From Clostridia bacterium (GTDB taxonomy: Bacteria > Bacillota > Clostridia > Oscillospirales > CAG-272), in the NCBI GenBank assembly GCA_017466375.1, contig JAFTUH010000066.1, positions 82,038 to 120,806 on the forward strand: a stretch of DNA of 38,769 nt, given 5' to 3'. Under the pieces are notes generated by a model that ran no database searches, was not told where the DNA came from, and saw nothing but the letters and a program-made list of their open reading frames with translations. The translations under genes were made by a program, and so were the position numbers. Positions 32,095-38,769 of the stretch are shown piece by piece. How positions within the stretch are numbered: position 1 is the stretch's first letter; every line of letters starts with the position of its first letter.

Positions 32095-33167
32095 GCAAAA
32101 TTGTCATCATCGGTGCAGGTAAAACGGGACGCGGATTTCTGGCACGTCTTCTGAAAGAACAGGAAATCTGTTTTGTGGATAAAAACGAAGCATTGGTGGA
32201 TGCGCTGAACAGCGCCGGAAAAATCGACATCGAATTTTTCGGCGGTAAAAAGCCGCCCCTCTCCTTCCCGTTCAAAGCGGCATACACATGGGAAACGCTT
32301 GATCCCGCCGCATTTGACGGTGTCGAGGTAATCCTCGTTGCCGTAGGCGGATCGAATCTCGCCGACGTCGGAACAGAGCTGAAAAAGTACGTCACCGCCG
32401 ACACAAGGATCATCGTTTGCGAAAACGCATCCGCACCTGCCAGAAAACTGAAAGAGGCAATCGGCATACCCGAAATCCGCATTGCGGAATCAACTGTATT
32501 CTGCACAACGATCGAAAAGGAAAAAGGCTCGCTCGTCATTCACTCGGAATGGTATCCGTATCTGCAGTACGACGGCGATGCATTCGGGGAGGACGGACTC
32601 TCCCTTGACGGTTTGAAGGCGGTCTCCAATTTCGGCGGATTTCTCGACCGCAAACTCTTCACCTACAACAGCGCCAGCTGTATTATCGCGTATCTCGGCG
32701 CGCTGAAGGGCTATACCATGTACGGAGACGCAGCAAATGACGAAGAAATCCTTGCCATGCTTGATAAAAACTATGAAATTATCAACGAATGCATCTGCAG
32801 GGAATACGGCTACGAAGAAAACGATCAGCGGGAGTTTGCACTGCTCTCCAGGGATAAATTCACGAACAAAACGCTTGCCGATACCGTAACGAGAAATGCC
32901 CGCGAACCGCAGAGAAAGATCACGCCTGCAGAGCGCATTGTCGCGCCTATGCTTCTGCAGCAGAAATACGGGAAAGATTCCTCTATCCTGGAGAAAACAC
33001 TTGCCGCCGCGCTTCTGTATACACCTGCGGAGGAGACGGAGTGGCTCGCCATGCTGGAGAAGAAAGGATACGAGGGCATTCTTGCGGATATCTGCGGTCT
33101 TACAAAAGGCAGCGCGATCTATGACAGAATCCTGAAGATGGCGAAAAGTAAAACAGTTTTTTCATAA
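32091..33167 (+). CDS. Mannitol-1-phosphate 5-dehydrogenase-like protein 2
   Basis: 358 residues from ATG 32091 (the open frame begins a few codons earlier, inside the previous gene). It is paralogous to the preceding protein: N-terminal IVIIGAGKTGRGFLARLL, VCENASAPARKLKEAI, catalytic segment DRKLFTYNSASCIIAYLG and a C-terminal helical domain with NAREPQRKITPAERIVAPML. The catalytic position that is His in MtlD is Ser196 here (Lys188, Asn193, Ser196). Tandem, diverged and translationally coupled copies suggest a hetero-oligomer or two successive steps. It is the last gene of the operon; the terminator is at 33187-33220. Confidence 0.9.
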   Translation: MSKIVIIGAGKTGRGFLARLLKEQEICFVDKNEALVDALNSAGKIDIEFFGGKKPPLSFPFKAAYTWETLDPAAFDGVEVILVAVGGSNLADVGTELKKYVTADTRIIVCENASAPARKLKEAIGIPEIRIAESTVFCTTIEKEKGSLVIHSEWYPYLQYDGDAFGEDGLSLDGLKAVSNFGGFLDRKLFTYNSASCIIAYLGALKGYTMYGDAANDEEILAMLDKNYEIINECICREYGYEENDQREFALLSRDKFTNKTLADTVTRNAREPQRKITPAERIVAPMLLQQKYGKDSSILEKTLAAALLYTPAEETEWLAMLEKKGYEGILADICGLTKGSAIYDRILKMAKSKTVFS

Positions 33168-33186
33168 AATACAGCCGATCAGATTC

Positions 33187-33220
33187 ACACCCGAAATCAT
33201 AGGATTTCGGGTGTTTTTCT
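33187..33220 (+). terminator. Terminator of the ROK/polyol operon
   Basis: A perfect 12-bp stem ACACCCGAAATC / GATTTCGGGTGT with an ATAG loop and T5. It is almost the same hairpin as 7430-7462. Confidence 0.88.
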
Positions 33221-33232
33221 TACGGTATTCTG

Positions 33233-33322
33233 TTATCCTTGCACATCCATCATCGTGCCGATAAAGAACGGGAGGTGCGTTTCGCAATCGATCAGCATAT
33301 ACACAAACGGACGGTGTGTAAG
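33233..33322 (-). pseudogene. Serpin C-terminal remnant
   Basis: The minus strand reads THRPFVYMLIDCETH then LPFFIGTMMDVQG-stop, matching the last two strands of serpins (HPF-x-F-x-I-x-D-x-x-T-x-x-x-LFxGR-x-x-D-P). The rest of a serpin, including the reactive loop, is absent; the remnant is cut where the dispersed repeat 33324-33396 begins. About 30 codons remain, so it is not functional. Confidence 0.5.
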
Positions 33323-33323
33323 A

Positions 33324-33396
33324 AGTACGGGGGAAATTTGAACGGCAGTCACACTGACAAATAAAACAAGAGATAATACTCTGCTTGTTTTTTATT
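33324..33396 (+). repeat. Dispersed terminator-bearing repeat, copy 2
   Basis: Second copy of the sequence at 10911-10981, with the hairpin AAACAAGAGATAATACTCT followed by GCTTGTTTTTT. Here it follows the serpin remnant rather than an intact gene. Confidence 0.7.
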
Positions 33397-33402
33397 GCCA
33401 AA

Positions 33403-33474
33403 AGAAAACCACCCAATCGGGTGGTTTTTCTATTCTCATTGAGGTGTACTTTTCTTTCGCAACCGACGGACATC
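33403..33474 (+). repeat. Partial copy of the tRNA-tailed unit (5' part only)
   Basis: The hairpin AAAACCACCC / GGGTGGTTTT (33407-33430) is followed by TTGAGGT, CTTTC and CAACCGACGGA, which parallels 7201-7272 (terminator plus the first about 30 bases of unit A). The structured core and the tRNA tail are missing. It shows that the unit sequence is not confined to the tRNA locus. Confidence 0.55.
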
Positions 33475-33513
33475 ATCGATTACATAATTCCGCCGAAAAA
33501 TGTCTATTCCACA

Positions 33514-34188
33514 TCATTCTACAGCATCACACCGAACGGTTACACGGCCGGCTCCACCCGGGGTACAGGTGTAAAGTGACAAATCAAACCCACTGGTGAT
33601 CATTTCCTCCGTTGCGTGTCCCGGAAGTGTTTCCAAAAGAACGACTTCATAGTAATACACGGTACCCGAGATATCCGTGAACAGAATCAGATCCTTTGCC
33701 TTGAGCTCTGACAATCTTCCGAAATGGGAATGATAATCATGAGCGGCGATCACAAAATCCGTTTCAAAGTAAGATCCGAAATAATGACACGGGGCCATTT
33801 TTAGCTTTTCATAGCTCCAGTCCGTCAAAACAGGCAATTCCAGTTCCAAAACAGGAATGGACAGGATACCGATACAGTCATAGCCGTTCACCTGTGTTGT
33901 AAGCATTTCCTGCGGAACATCTGGCGGGAGTTCTACGGATTCGTCGCTATCGCTTTCCGCGGGGAAGCTTTCTTTAGAGTGGTTTTCTTCCGGAAGGCTT
34001 TCTTCAGGGACATTTTCTTCGTGCGTATTATTCAGAATATTTTCACGGACGTCCTGCAAAATATTTTCTGACGCTTTCTGCGCATTTTCATCTTCCCAAT
34101 GGTTGTAAACGATCCATCCAACAGAGGCAAGCAGGCAGCATATTCCCAATAGGATGCAGCAAACGCCAAAGCCTTTACGCATTTTCAT
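33514..34188 (-). CDS. Second sortase of the pilus locus
   Basis: 224 residues: an N-terminal membrane anchor (GVCCILLGICCLLASVGWIVY), an acidic Glu/Ser/Pro-rich linker with degenerate PEES-type repeats (about 40-92), then a sortase beta-barrel. The catalytic His is in VIAAHDYHSHFGRL, the Cys in LSLYTCTPGGAGRVTVRC, with the Arg nearby. It is shorter than class C sortases and lacks their C-terminal membrane helix; it may anchor the finished pilus to the wall as a housekeeping-type enzyme. It starts 14 bases inside the end of the minor pilin gene. It is the last gene of the operon. Confidence 0.85.
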   Translation of the reverse strand: MKMRKGFGVCCILLGICCLLASVGWIVYNHWEDENAQKASENILQDVRENILNNTHEENVPEESLPEENHSKESFPAESDSDESVELPPDVPQEMLTTQVNGYDCIGILSIPVLELELPVLTDWSYEKLKMAPCHYFGSYFETDFVIAAHDYHSHFGRLSELKAKDLILFTDISGTVYYYEVVLLETLPGHATEEMITSGFDLSLYTCTPGGAGRVTVRCDAVE

Positions 34189-35050
34189 TCCTCGTTTTTC
34201 TCAAAACAATGGTGCCGGCGGTAATCAAGCACAATCCGACCATTGCCAGAACGGGAATCGGCCAGATCAACTGACCGGTCTGTATCAAAGAGGCACTGTT
34301 TGTTACTGTAAACACGTACCCGCTTTGCGTATATGTCGCAGTGAATCCTTTCGGAATATTAAGCTCAACTATGCTGTACAGATCGCTCTCGGGCAGGTCT
34401 GTGTAAGTGACTTGCCAATGATTCTGCGCACTCAGTACTGCTGTTTCCACAACAACACCATCCCGGAGAAGCTGGACTGTTACACTGTCCGCTGCCTTAG
34501 TGGATGCATCCGTATTCCAAACCTTCTTGACAGTAATGTCCGTGAGCCTTGCGATATCCGTTTTAGGCGAGGCATTCACGTCGTACACATAACCGTCAGC
34601 GTTTTTATACGGAACCGTCACGAGGAAAGATGTACACGGGGCATAGCCCGCCACTGTGTTTGTCTGCTTTACAAAATACAGCCCCAACGGTAAATTCGTG
34701 AAAGCAGCGTTTCCGTCAGCATCTGTGTGAAGTTGCCCGTCGGGAACGGAGATCTCCTCAACAAATGCGTCCAGCTTTCCGGAAAGTGCAGGATCATCCA
34801 ACGCGCATCCGCAATCCTTAAATGCATTTGTGAAGGTGTAACTCAGATTATTTTTGCGGTTGAGCTTTACGGTTGCCACACGGTATAAGGAAAGCTCCGC
34901 ACCTTCAATCGGTGTTTTGGCATCTTGATCCACCAGTGTTACAGATACAGAGCCGACACGATCGGAATCAAAGCCCTGTGCAAATACCGTTATTGGCATC
35001 ACAAGCAAAAACAACGCAATCAGGAAAACGGAAATAGTCTTACGTCCCAT
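34175..35050 (-). CDS. Minor (basal) pilin, SpaA/Cna-B type
   Basis: 291 residues. Signal peptide MGRKTISVFLIALFLLVMPI with cleavage near VFAQ. Two Cna-B-like domains: VSVTLVDQDAKTPIEGAELSLYRV through LPLGLYFVKQ, and ITVKKVWNTDAS through LYSIVELNIPKGFTATY (E-box-like Glu). The C-terminus is a sorting signal of unusual form: LIQTGQ in place of LPxTG, then a hydrophobic helix and the basic tail RKTRNENA. This fits a base pilin attached to the wall. It overlaps sortase genes on both sides (11 bases with the class C sortase gene, 14 with the second sortase gene). Confidence 0.88.
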   Translation of the reverse strand: MGRKTISVFLIALFLLVMPITVFAQGFDSDRVGSVSVTLVDQDAKTPIEGAELSLYRVATVKLNRKNNLSYTFTNAFKDCGCALDDPALSGKLDAFVEEISVPDGQLHTDADGNAAFTNLPLGLYFVKQTNTVAGYAPCTSFLVTVPYKNADGYVYDVNASPKTDIARLTDITVKKVWNTDASTKAADSVTVQLLRDGVVVETAVLSAQNHWQVTYTDLPESDLYSIVELNIPKGFTATYTQSGYVFTVTNSASLIQTGQLIWPIPVLAMVGLCLITAGTIVLRKTRNENA

Positions 35051-35888
35051 AATTCGATTCTCCTTCCTTTTTCTTTGGGGGTTCTCTGTACTTCACCATC
35101 AGATGAATCAGGAATACAAGTACCATCGGTGCCGCAACAGCGGGTGTGACCAACAGCGGTTCTATCCGGAACGCTTCATTGGCTACATAGATTACAGGTT
35201 TTTCCGTAATAGTTTCAATTCTTATGCCGCGAACAAGAAGTCGATGGGTATTGATGCCATAAGGCGTACATGTGAAGAGTGTGCAGTAGTCCTTCCCTTC
35301 CACGATCTGCAGATCATCGATTTCTCTCGGTGTAATAACCTTGATCTGATCCACCTGATAGGTCAGCACCCGGTCAAGAACCGTGATCTGAAAAGTGTCG
35401 CCCTTTTCCAGGCGGTCAAGGTCTGTGAACAGCTTGGCACTGGGTAACCCTCTGTGTGCGGACATCACACTGTGGGTGCTTTCACCGCCTACAGGGAGAC
35501 TGGATCCTTCCAAGTGCCCGACACCGCGGTTGAGCACCTCATTGGAGGTGCCATGGTAGACGGGCAGCTCAACGCCGATTTTATCGATCTTCACGTAACC
35601 GATAATGCTGGTGCCTTCAATTTTCAAGGTATCATAATAGCCCGGAACTTCTTCGTAATCCCGAAGGGGGAACTCTACTGCACGTAAAGCCTCGTTATAG
35701 TCGTGGGCGGTCTGAAATATTGCAGAATAATCCTCCGGTTTCAAATGCTCCAAAACCGATTCATAATTCACAATAGCACGGGATTGGGTCTTGGAATTCC
35801 AATAGTTACTGAATGCCGGGTATAACAGCACGGAGATACCTATCAGAAATCCCAGTGTCAACAAGATGACGGTTTTGTGCGCTCTCAT
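35040..35888 (-). CDS. Class C (pilin-polymerising) sortase
   Basis: 282 residues from ATG 35888 (6 bases after AAGGGAG; the ATG at 35894 touches the ribosome site). N- and C-terminal membrane helices (VILLTLGFLIGISVLLY; VTPAVAAPMVLVFLIHLMV) flank the enzyme domain, the hallmark of class C. Catalytic residues are in HSVMSAHRGLPSAKLF (His) and CTLFTCTPYGINTHRLLVRG (Cys and Arg). No clear DP(F/W/Y) lid is visible before the domain; the region reads EFPLRDYEEVPGYYDTL. It should link backbone pilins through Lys isopeptide bonds. It lies directly downstream of the backbone pilin gene. Confidence 0.93.
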   Translation of the reverse strand: MRAHKTVILLTLGFLIGISVLLYPAFSNYWNSKTQSRAIVNYESVLEHLKPEDYSAIFQTAHDYNEALRAVEFPLRDYEEVPGYYDTLKIEGTSIIGYVKIDKIGVELPVYHGTSNEVLNRGVGHLEGSSLPVGGESTHSVMSAHRGLPSAKLFTDLDRLEKGDTFQITVLDRVLTYQVDQIKVITPREIDDLQIVEGKDYCTLFTCTPYGINTHRLLVRGIRIETITEKPVIYVANEAFRIEPLLVTPAVAAPMVLVFLIHLMVKYREPPKKKEGESNYGT

Positions 35889-35913
35889 AGGCATCTCCCT
35901 TCTGTTAAAGGAA

Positions 35914-35949
35914 TTGGGAGGAGGGGAGAAATACTCCTCTCCTCCCTCA
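35914..35949 (-). terminator. Intra-operon hairpin between pilin and sortase
   Basis: GGGAGGAG (35916-35923) pairs with CTCCTCCC (35939-35946), with an inner GGAG/CTCC. The minus-strand 3' side lacks a strong T run, so it probably attenuates or stabilises the pilin transcript rather than fully ending it. Confidence 0.5.
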
Positions 35950-35966
35950 ATATTGCATCAAACAGA

Positions 35967-37733
35967 TTAGTCCTGGTAGACAGACATCTTCTTATGGGTA
36001 ATCAGGAGAACTGCGAATGCCATCGCAACCATAGTGCCGATGGTAATCAGCATCACAGTACCGGCGCCACCGGTGGAGGGCAGCTCCACGCCCTTGCTGT
36101 TTTCGACAATGGTGGAGGTGACGGTATATGTATGCTTCGTTTGGTCACCGGTTGCAGTCTGAGCATTCACAACATTGCCGGCAGGATCGGCGATCACGAA
36201 GAAGCCGTTGTTGGTCTGACCGACACTGACCGCAGTGGTCGTTGCGAGCTTATTATAACCGTTGGGGGCATCGGTTTCCTTCAGATAGTAGGTTCCTGCT
36301 TCCAGACCGAGAATAACAAGCTTACCGTTGATCTCGGAGGTCACAACGTTCGACTGCGTGGTTGCGTAATTGGCACCCAGATATGCTTCCAGGTACGCTG
36401 CATATTTTTGGCGGGAGGTTTCTCTGTGCTGACCGCTGACGATGGTCGTCAGGTCATCCAGAATGTAAACGCCCTTGATATCGGTGGGGATGACATATAC
36501 GGGCTTCGTGCAAGCCTCATCGCGGTAGACCTCAAACACTGCTCCGGCGAGATGCTCTCTGGTATCGGCATCGATCTTTTCCAGACCCAGTGCATATACG
36601 GTAACAGTAGTGGTGCTGGGGTCATCGGGACCGTCAGTGGTGGTGGAAGTCCAGCTCAGATCTGCGGTGTTCCAGAGGTTGTTGCTCTGTGCACTGCCGA
36701 TGGTAGCACCGGGTTCAACAGATGCCTTATACGTAATAACGACATCGACGGGAGAGGGATAAATGGACTTAGCATCTTCGCTATAGGTCAGGCTAAAATC
36801 ATGAGCAGTGCCTTCGAAGTGGTAGTTGTCCATCCACGGAATAACGATGTCAAATGCGTCAAAGCCACGGTGGATCATGTACCACTGTGCATTGTCGGGA
36901 CTTGCTTTCTCAGCATCAGTCCAGGTACCGAAATACTTCCACTCGCCGGTATTGGAGGTGCCGTCAACACCGTGATAATAACCGCGATCAAGGGTAACAC
37001 CGTTAACTGTAACAGTGACACTGTTAAATTCCATCCAAAGAGCGTCGCCCTTGGTATCCTGGATGGTGTAATACTTGATCTGATTCTCGCCGTCATAGTT
37101 GGTAGCATCAAACTCAACCTTAAAGTCAATGATATCGCCGATGTTTGCGGAGGAATTGGCGACCCATGTGTCAGCTTCTTCGTCCCAGACGAGCTTGCTG
37201 AAATCCGTTCCGGGAATCTGGTTCTTGTCGATGACCTCTACGTCGGGAGTATTGCTGTCGATGGTAACGGCAGCACCGTTGCCCTTATCGATCAGATAGT
37301 AACCGTAAGGAAGGTCGGAGAACACTACGGTTTTATCCGCAGCTGTTGCGGTAGCAACCGCGGTGAAATTATCCGTCTCACTGCGAACCATATCGGTCAG
37401 GTAAGAAATGATATCACTGTTTTGCGTGTTTTCCTTTCTCTTAACAGCGCCGGTTACAGCGTCATAAGAGAAATAAGTATTTGCGGTCGTTCCGTCTGCA
37501 CCAAACATGTACGCGAAGAACTGATTGTCCTTCGTGATGCTGTAAGAAACGGCGTTTGCGTTTCCGCTTGCATCGGTGCTGTAGGTGGCATCAAAAATCT
37601 TAAACAGGTTGTAAACGTTGCCTACAGTGGCATTGGTGATGGTGATGGAACCGGTATCCTCAGCAGCAAAAGAAGTAACGCCGAGAGAGAGAACAAAAAC
37701 CAGTACCATCATAAGTGCGAATAATCTTTTCAT
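35967..37733 (-). CDS. Major (backbone) pilin with LPSTGG sorting signal
   Basis: 588 residues. Signal peptide MKRLFALMMVLVFVLSLGV, cleaved near SFAA. The first domain (about 25-170) ends VFSDLPYGYYLIDKG. The next begins near FSKLVWDEEADTW, whose Lys is the best candidate for the pilin cross-link, followed by ANIGDIIDFKVEFDATNY. A Cna-B-type last domain starts LEKIDADTREHLAGAVFEVYRDE and has the E-box YYLKETDAPNGYN. The C-terminus is LPSTGG, a membrane helix and the tail THKKMSVYQD. AAAGGG precedes the ATG. It is polymerised by the class C sortase encoded next. Confidence 0.94.
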   Translation of the reverse strand: MKRLFALMMVLVFVLSLGVTSFAAEDTGSITITNATVGNVYNLFKIFDATYSTDASGNANAVSYSITKDNQFFAYMFGADGTTANTYFSYDAVTGAVKRKENTQNSDIISYLTDMVRSETDNFTAVATATAADKTVVFSDLPYGYYLIDKGNGAAVTIDSNTPDVEVIDKNQIPGTDFSKLVWDEEADTWVANSSANIGDIIDFKVEFDATNYDGENQIKYYTIQDTKGDALWMEFNSVTVTVNGVTLDRGYYHGVDGTSNTGEWKYFGTWTDAEKASPDNAQWYMIHRGFDAFDIVIPWMDNYHFEGTAHDFSLTYSEDAKSIYPSPVDVVITYKASVEPGATIGSAQSNNLWNTADLSWTSTTTDGPDDPSTTTVTVYALGLEKIDADTREHLAGAVFEVYRDEACTKPVYVIPTDIKGVYILDDLTTIVSGQHRETSRQKYAAYLEAYLGANYATTQSNVVTSEINGKLVILGLEAGTYYLKETDAPNGYNKLATTTAVSVGQTNNGFFVIADPAGNVVNAQTATGDQTKHTYTVTSTIVENSKGVELPSTGGAGTVMLITIGTMVAMAFAVLLITHKKMSVYQD

Positions 37734-37818
37734 AACTTTTCCCTTTCTGAATATGTTTTTAAGTTATTTTGGAATCAGCAAGGCGCGTAGAGTGGGTTTC
37801 ACGCCGTTTGCAGGAGGC

Positions 37819-38769
37819 TTATTCTCGTAACCTCCTTTCGTACTTGCGCCTCAAACTGAGTCCGTATACAAGCGGTGCCGATACAAGGAACAGACCGCAG
37901 AGTATATTGAAGAAAATGCCTGGGCCTCCGGTAGAAGGAAGCGCATAACCGCGAAGGTTTTTCACCGTAACGGTCAAAAGTTTATCGCCGGTAATATATT
38001 CGCCGGATATGCCATTGGGAGCAGAAATCCCATTTCCTGCCGAATCATAAAACCTAAGAGAAACCGTGCTTCCGTCCGGTCTCAGGGAGAAGAAGATCTC
38101 CTTGGTAATAATGGCATACCCATTGGGCGTTTTTTCTTCCACCAGCTTATACAGGGTATCCGTTTCAAGGTTCAGGAATGTGATATGCCCGTCAACGCCG
38201 GTCGTTAGGGACTGCACCGGAAGATACATGCCGTTTTCCTGCCTGTACACGCCAAACACTGCACCGGTAAGGGCTGTGTTGCTTTCCGAATCCACTTTGT
38301 ACACAGAGAGCATGAAAGATGTCCTTTCCCACTGTGCATAGAGCGTTGTCACCGGTTCGGTCAGCACAATGGAAGCATTCGGTGCATACGCCGTTCCGCT
38401 GCCATCCGGCTCGGTATTCCATCCGGTAAAGGCATACCCGGTTCGGCTGAACCACGCTGTACCATCCACTCCCGTGTTGTTCCACACTGCGGCGACGGCA
38501 TTTTTCTTATAGGGGAAGCCGGTATCATTGGGATAGATATCAGGCGGTGTTCCGCCGTTTGGATCATAGCGCAGATGAACAACATCTTCTGCCTTTGCCC
38601 ATTGTGCCGTAAAGATCATAGTTCTGGGCCACTGTACCGGAACGTGGTCGCCGGGCTGATAAACAATACCGTTTCGATCCAACTGCCATCCGACGAAAAC
38701 CATATCGGGATCTGTGTTGGCTGTTTCGCCGCGGGATGCAACCGGGATCTCTGATTGCCAGATTGTATA
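37819..38769 (-). CDS. Pilus tip/surface protein with InlB-type repeats, cut by window edge
   Basis: The frame is open to the right edge, so only the last 316 residues are seen. Two Listeria-Bacteroides (InlB B-type) repeats are visible: VFVGWQLDRNGIVYQPGDHV through FTAQWA, and YDPNGG through YAFTGWNTEPDGSGTAY and LYAQWE. A Cna-B domain follows (LSVYKVDSESNTALTGAVFGVY to YKLVEEKTPNGYAI, with the E-box Glu). The C-terminus is LPSTGGPG, a membrane helix and the basic tail LRRKYERRLRE. As first gene of the operon with adhesive-type repeats it is probably the tip pilin. Confidence 0.9.
   Translation of the reverse strand, partial: YTIWQSEIPVASRGETANTDPDMVFVGWQLDRNGIVYQPGDHVPVQWPRTMIFTAQWAKAEDVVHLRYDPNGGTPPDIYPNDTGFPYKKNAVAAVWNNTGVDGTAWFSRTGYAFTGWNTEPDGSGTAYAPNASIVLTEPVTTLYAQWERTSFMLSVYKVDSESNTALTGAVFGVYRQENGMYLPVQSLTTGVDGHITFLNLETDTLYKLVEEKTPNGYAIITKEIFFSLRPDGSTVSLRFYDSAGNGISAPNGISGEYITGDKLLTVTVKNLRGYALPSTGGPGIFFNILCGLFLVSAPLVYGLSLRRKYERRLRE

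Noticed and set aside
35877..37724. 615-residue plus-strand open frame opposite the backbone pilin
   Set aside because: The minus strand has signal peptide, E-box and LPSTGG signal; the opposite frame is a shadow.

Overview
The window looks like a chromosome segment of a low-to-medium GC Gram-positive anaerobe of the class Clostridia, probably a gut member of the Oscillospiraceae or a relative. This is an inference from gene content: a BlaI/BlaR1-type regulator pair, a CotJC-like manganese catalase, sortase-assembled pili with LPxTG-like sorting signals, a ROK-regulated sugar operon, tRNA genes with encoded CCA, strong AGGAGG-type ribosome sites and many U-tailed terminators. No 16S rRNA is present, so the species cannot be fixed.

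Layout. 1-2.2 kb: an OmpR-type two-component system (sensor kinase cut by the left edge). 2.3-6.8 kb: housekeeping and sugar genes (acyl-ACP thioesterase, L-fucose isomerase, miaA, a degenerate glycerophosphodiesterase-like protein). 6.9-7.2 kb: tRNA-Leu(TAA) and initiator tRNA-fMet(CAT) behind a near-consensus promoter. 7.2-26.3 kb: a region bounded by repeated copies of the 3' end of tRNA-fMet, with a tyrosine recombinase at its left end. A 32-bp exact direct repeat (7395-7426 and 26012-26043) encloses about 18.6 kb and makes this a likely genomic island or a stack of integrated elements. Inside are the integrase (with a HicB-like tail), an abrupt junction near 9.54 kb that cuts a small membrane-protein gene, a phosphate-binding-protein-like gene, a manganese catalase with a FAD/Rieske oxidoreductase, a mini sigma-like protein, a BlaI repressor with an exceptionally large 2073-residue BlaR1-like sensor, and five consecutive A/T-rich genes for membrane-anchored zinc-ribbon proteins.

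26.3-33.2 kb: a carbohydrate locus. A UlaG-like metallo-hydrolase is divergent from a ROK repressor, a zinc alcohol dehydrogenase, an FGGY kinase and two tandem mannitol-1-phosphate-dehydrogenase-like proteins. The divergent promoter is a perfect 37-bp palindrome whose two halves each carry a consensus promoter. 33.2-33.5 kb: a patchwork of repeats and a serpin C-terminal remnant. 33.5-38.8 kb: a minus-strand pilus operon (large surface protein cut by the right edge, backbone pilin, class C sortase, minor pilin, second sortase).

The most unusual items are (1) the tRNA-fMet-tailed repeat units, which could fold into a multi-branched RNA and are each followed by a different terminator, (2) the giant BlaR1-like protein with its own twin-palindrome BlaI promoter, (3) the five-gene zinc-ribbon membrane cluster, one member of which has twelve 21-residue CCCH repeats, and (4) the mirror-image promoter/operator of the ROK locus. 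All calls come from reading the sequence; no database search was run.
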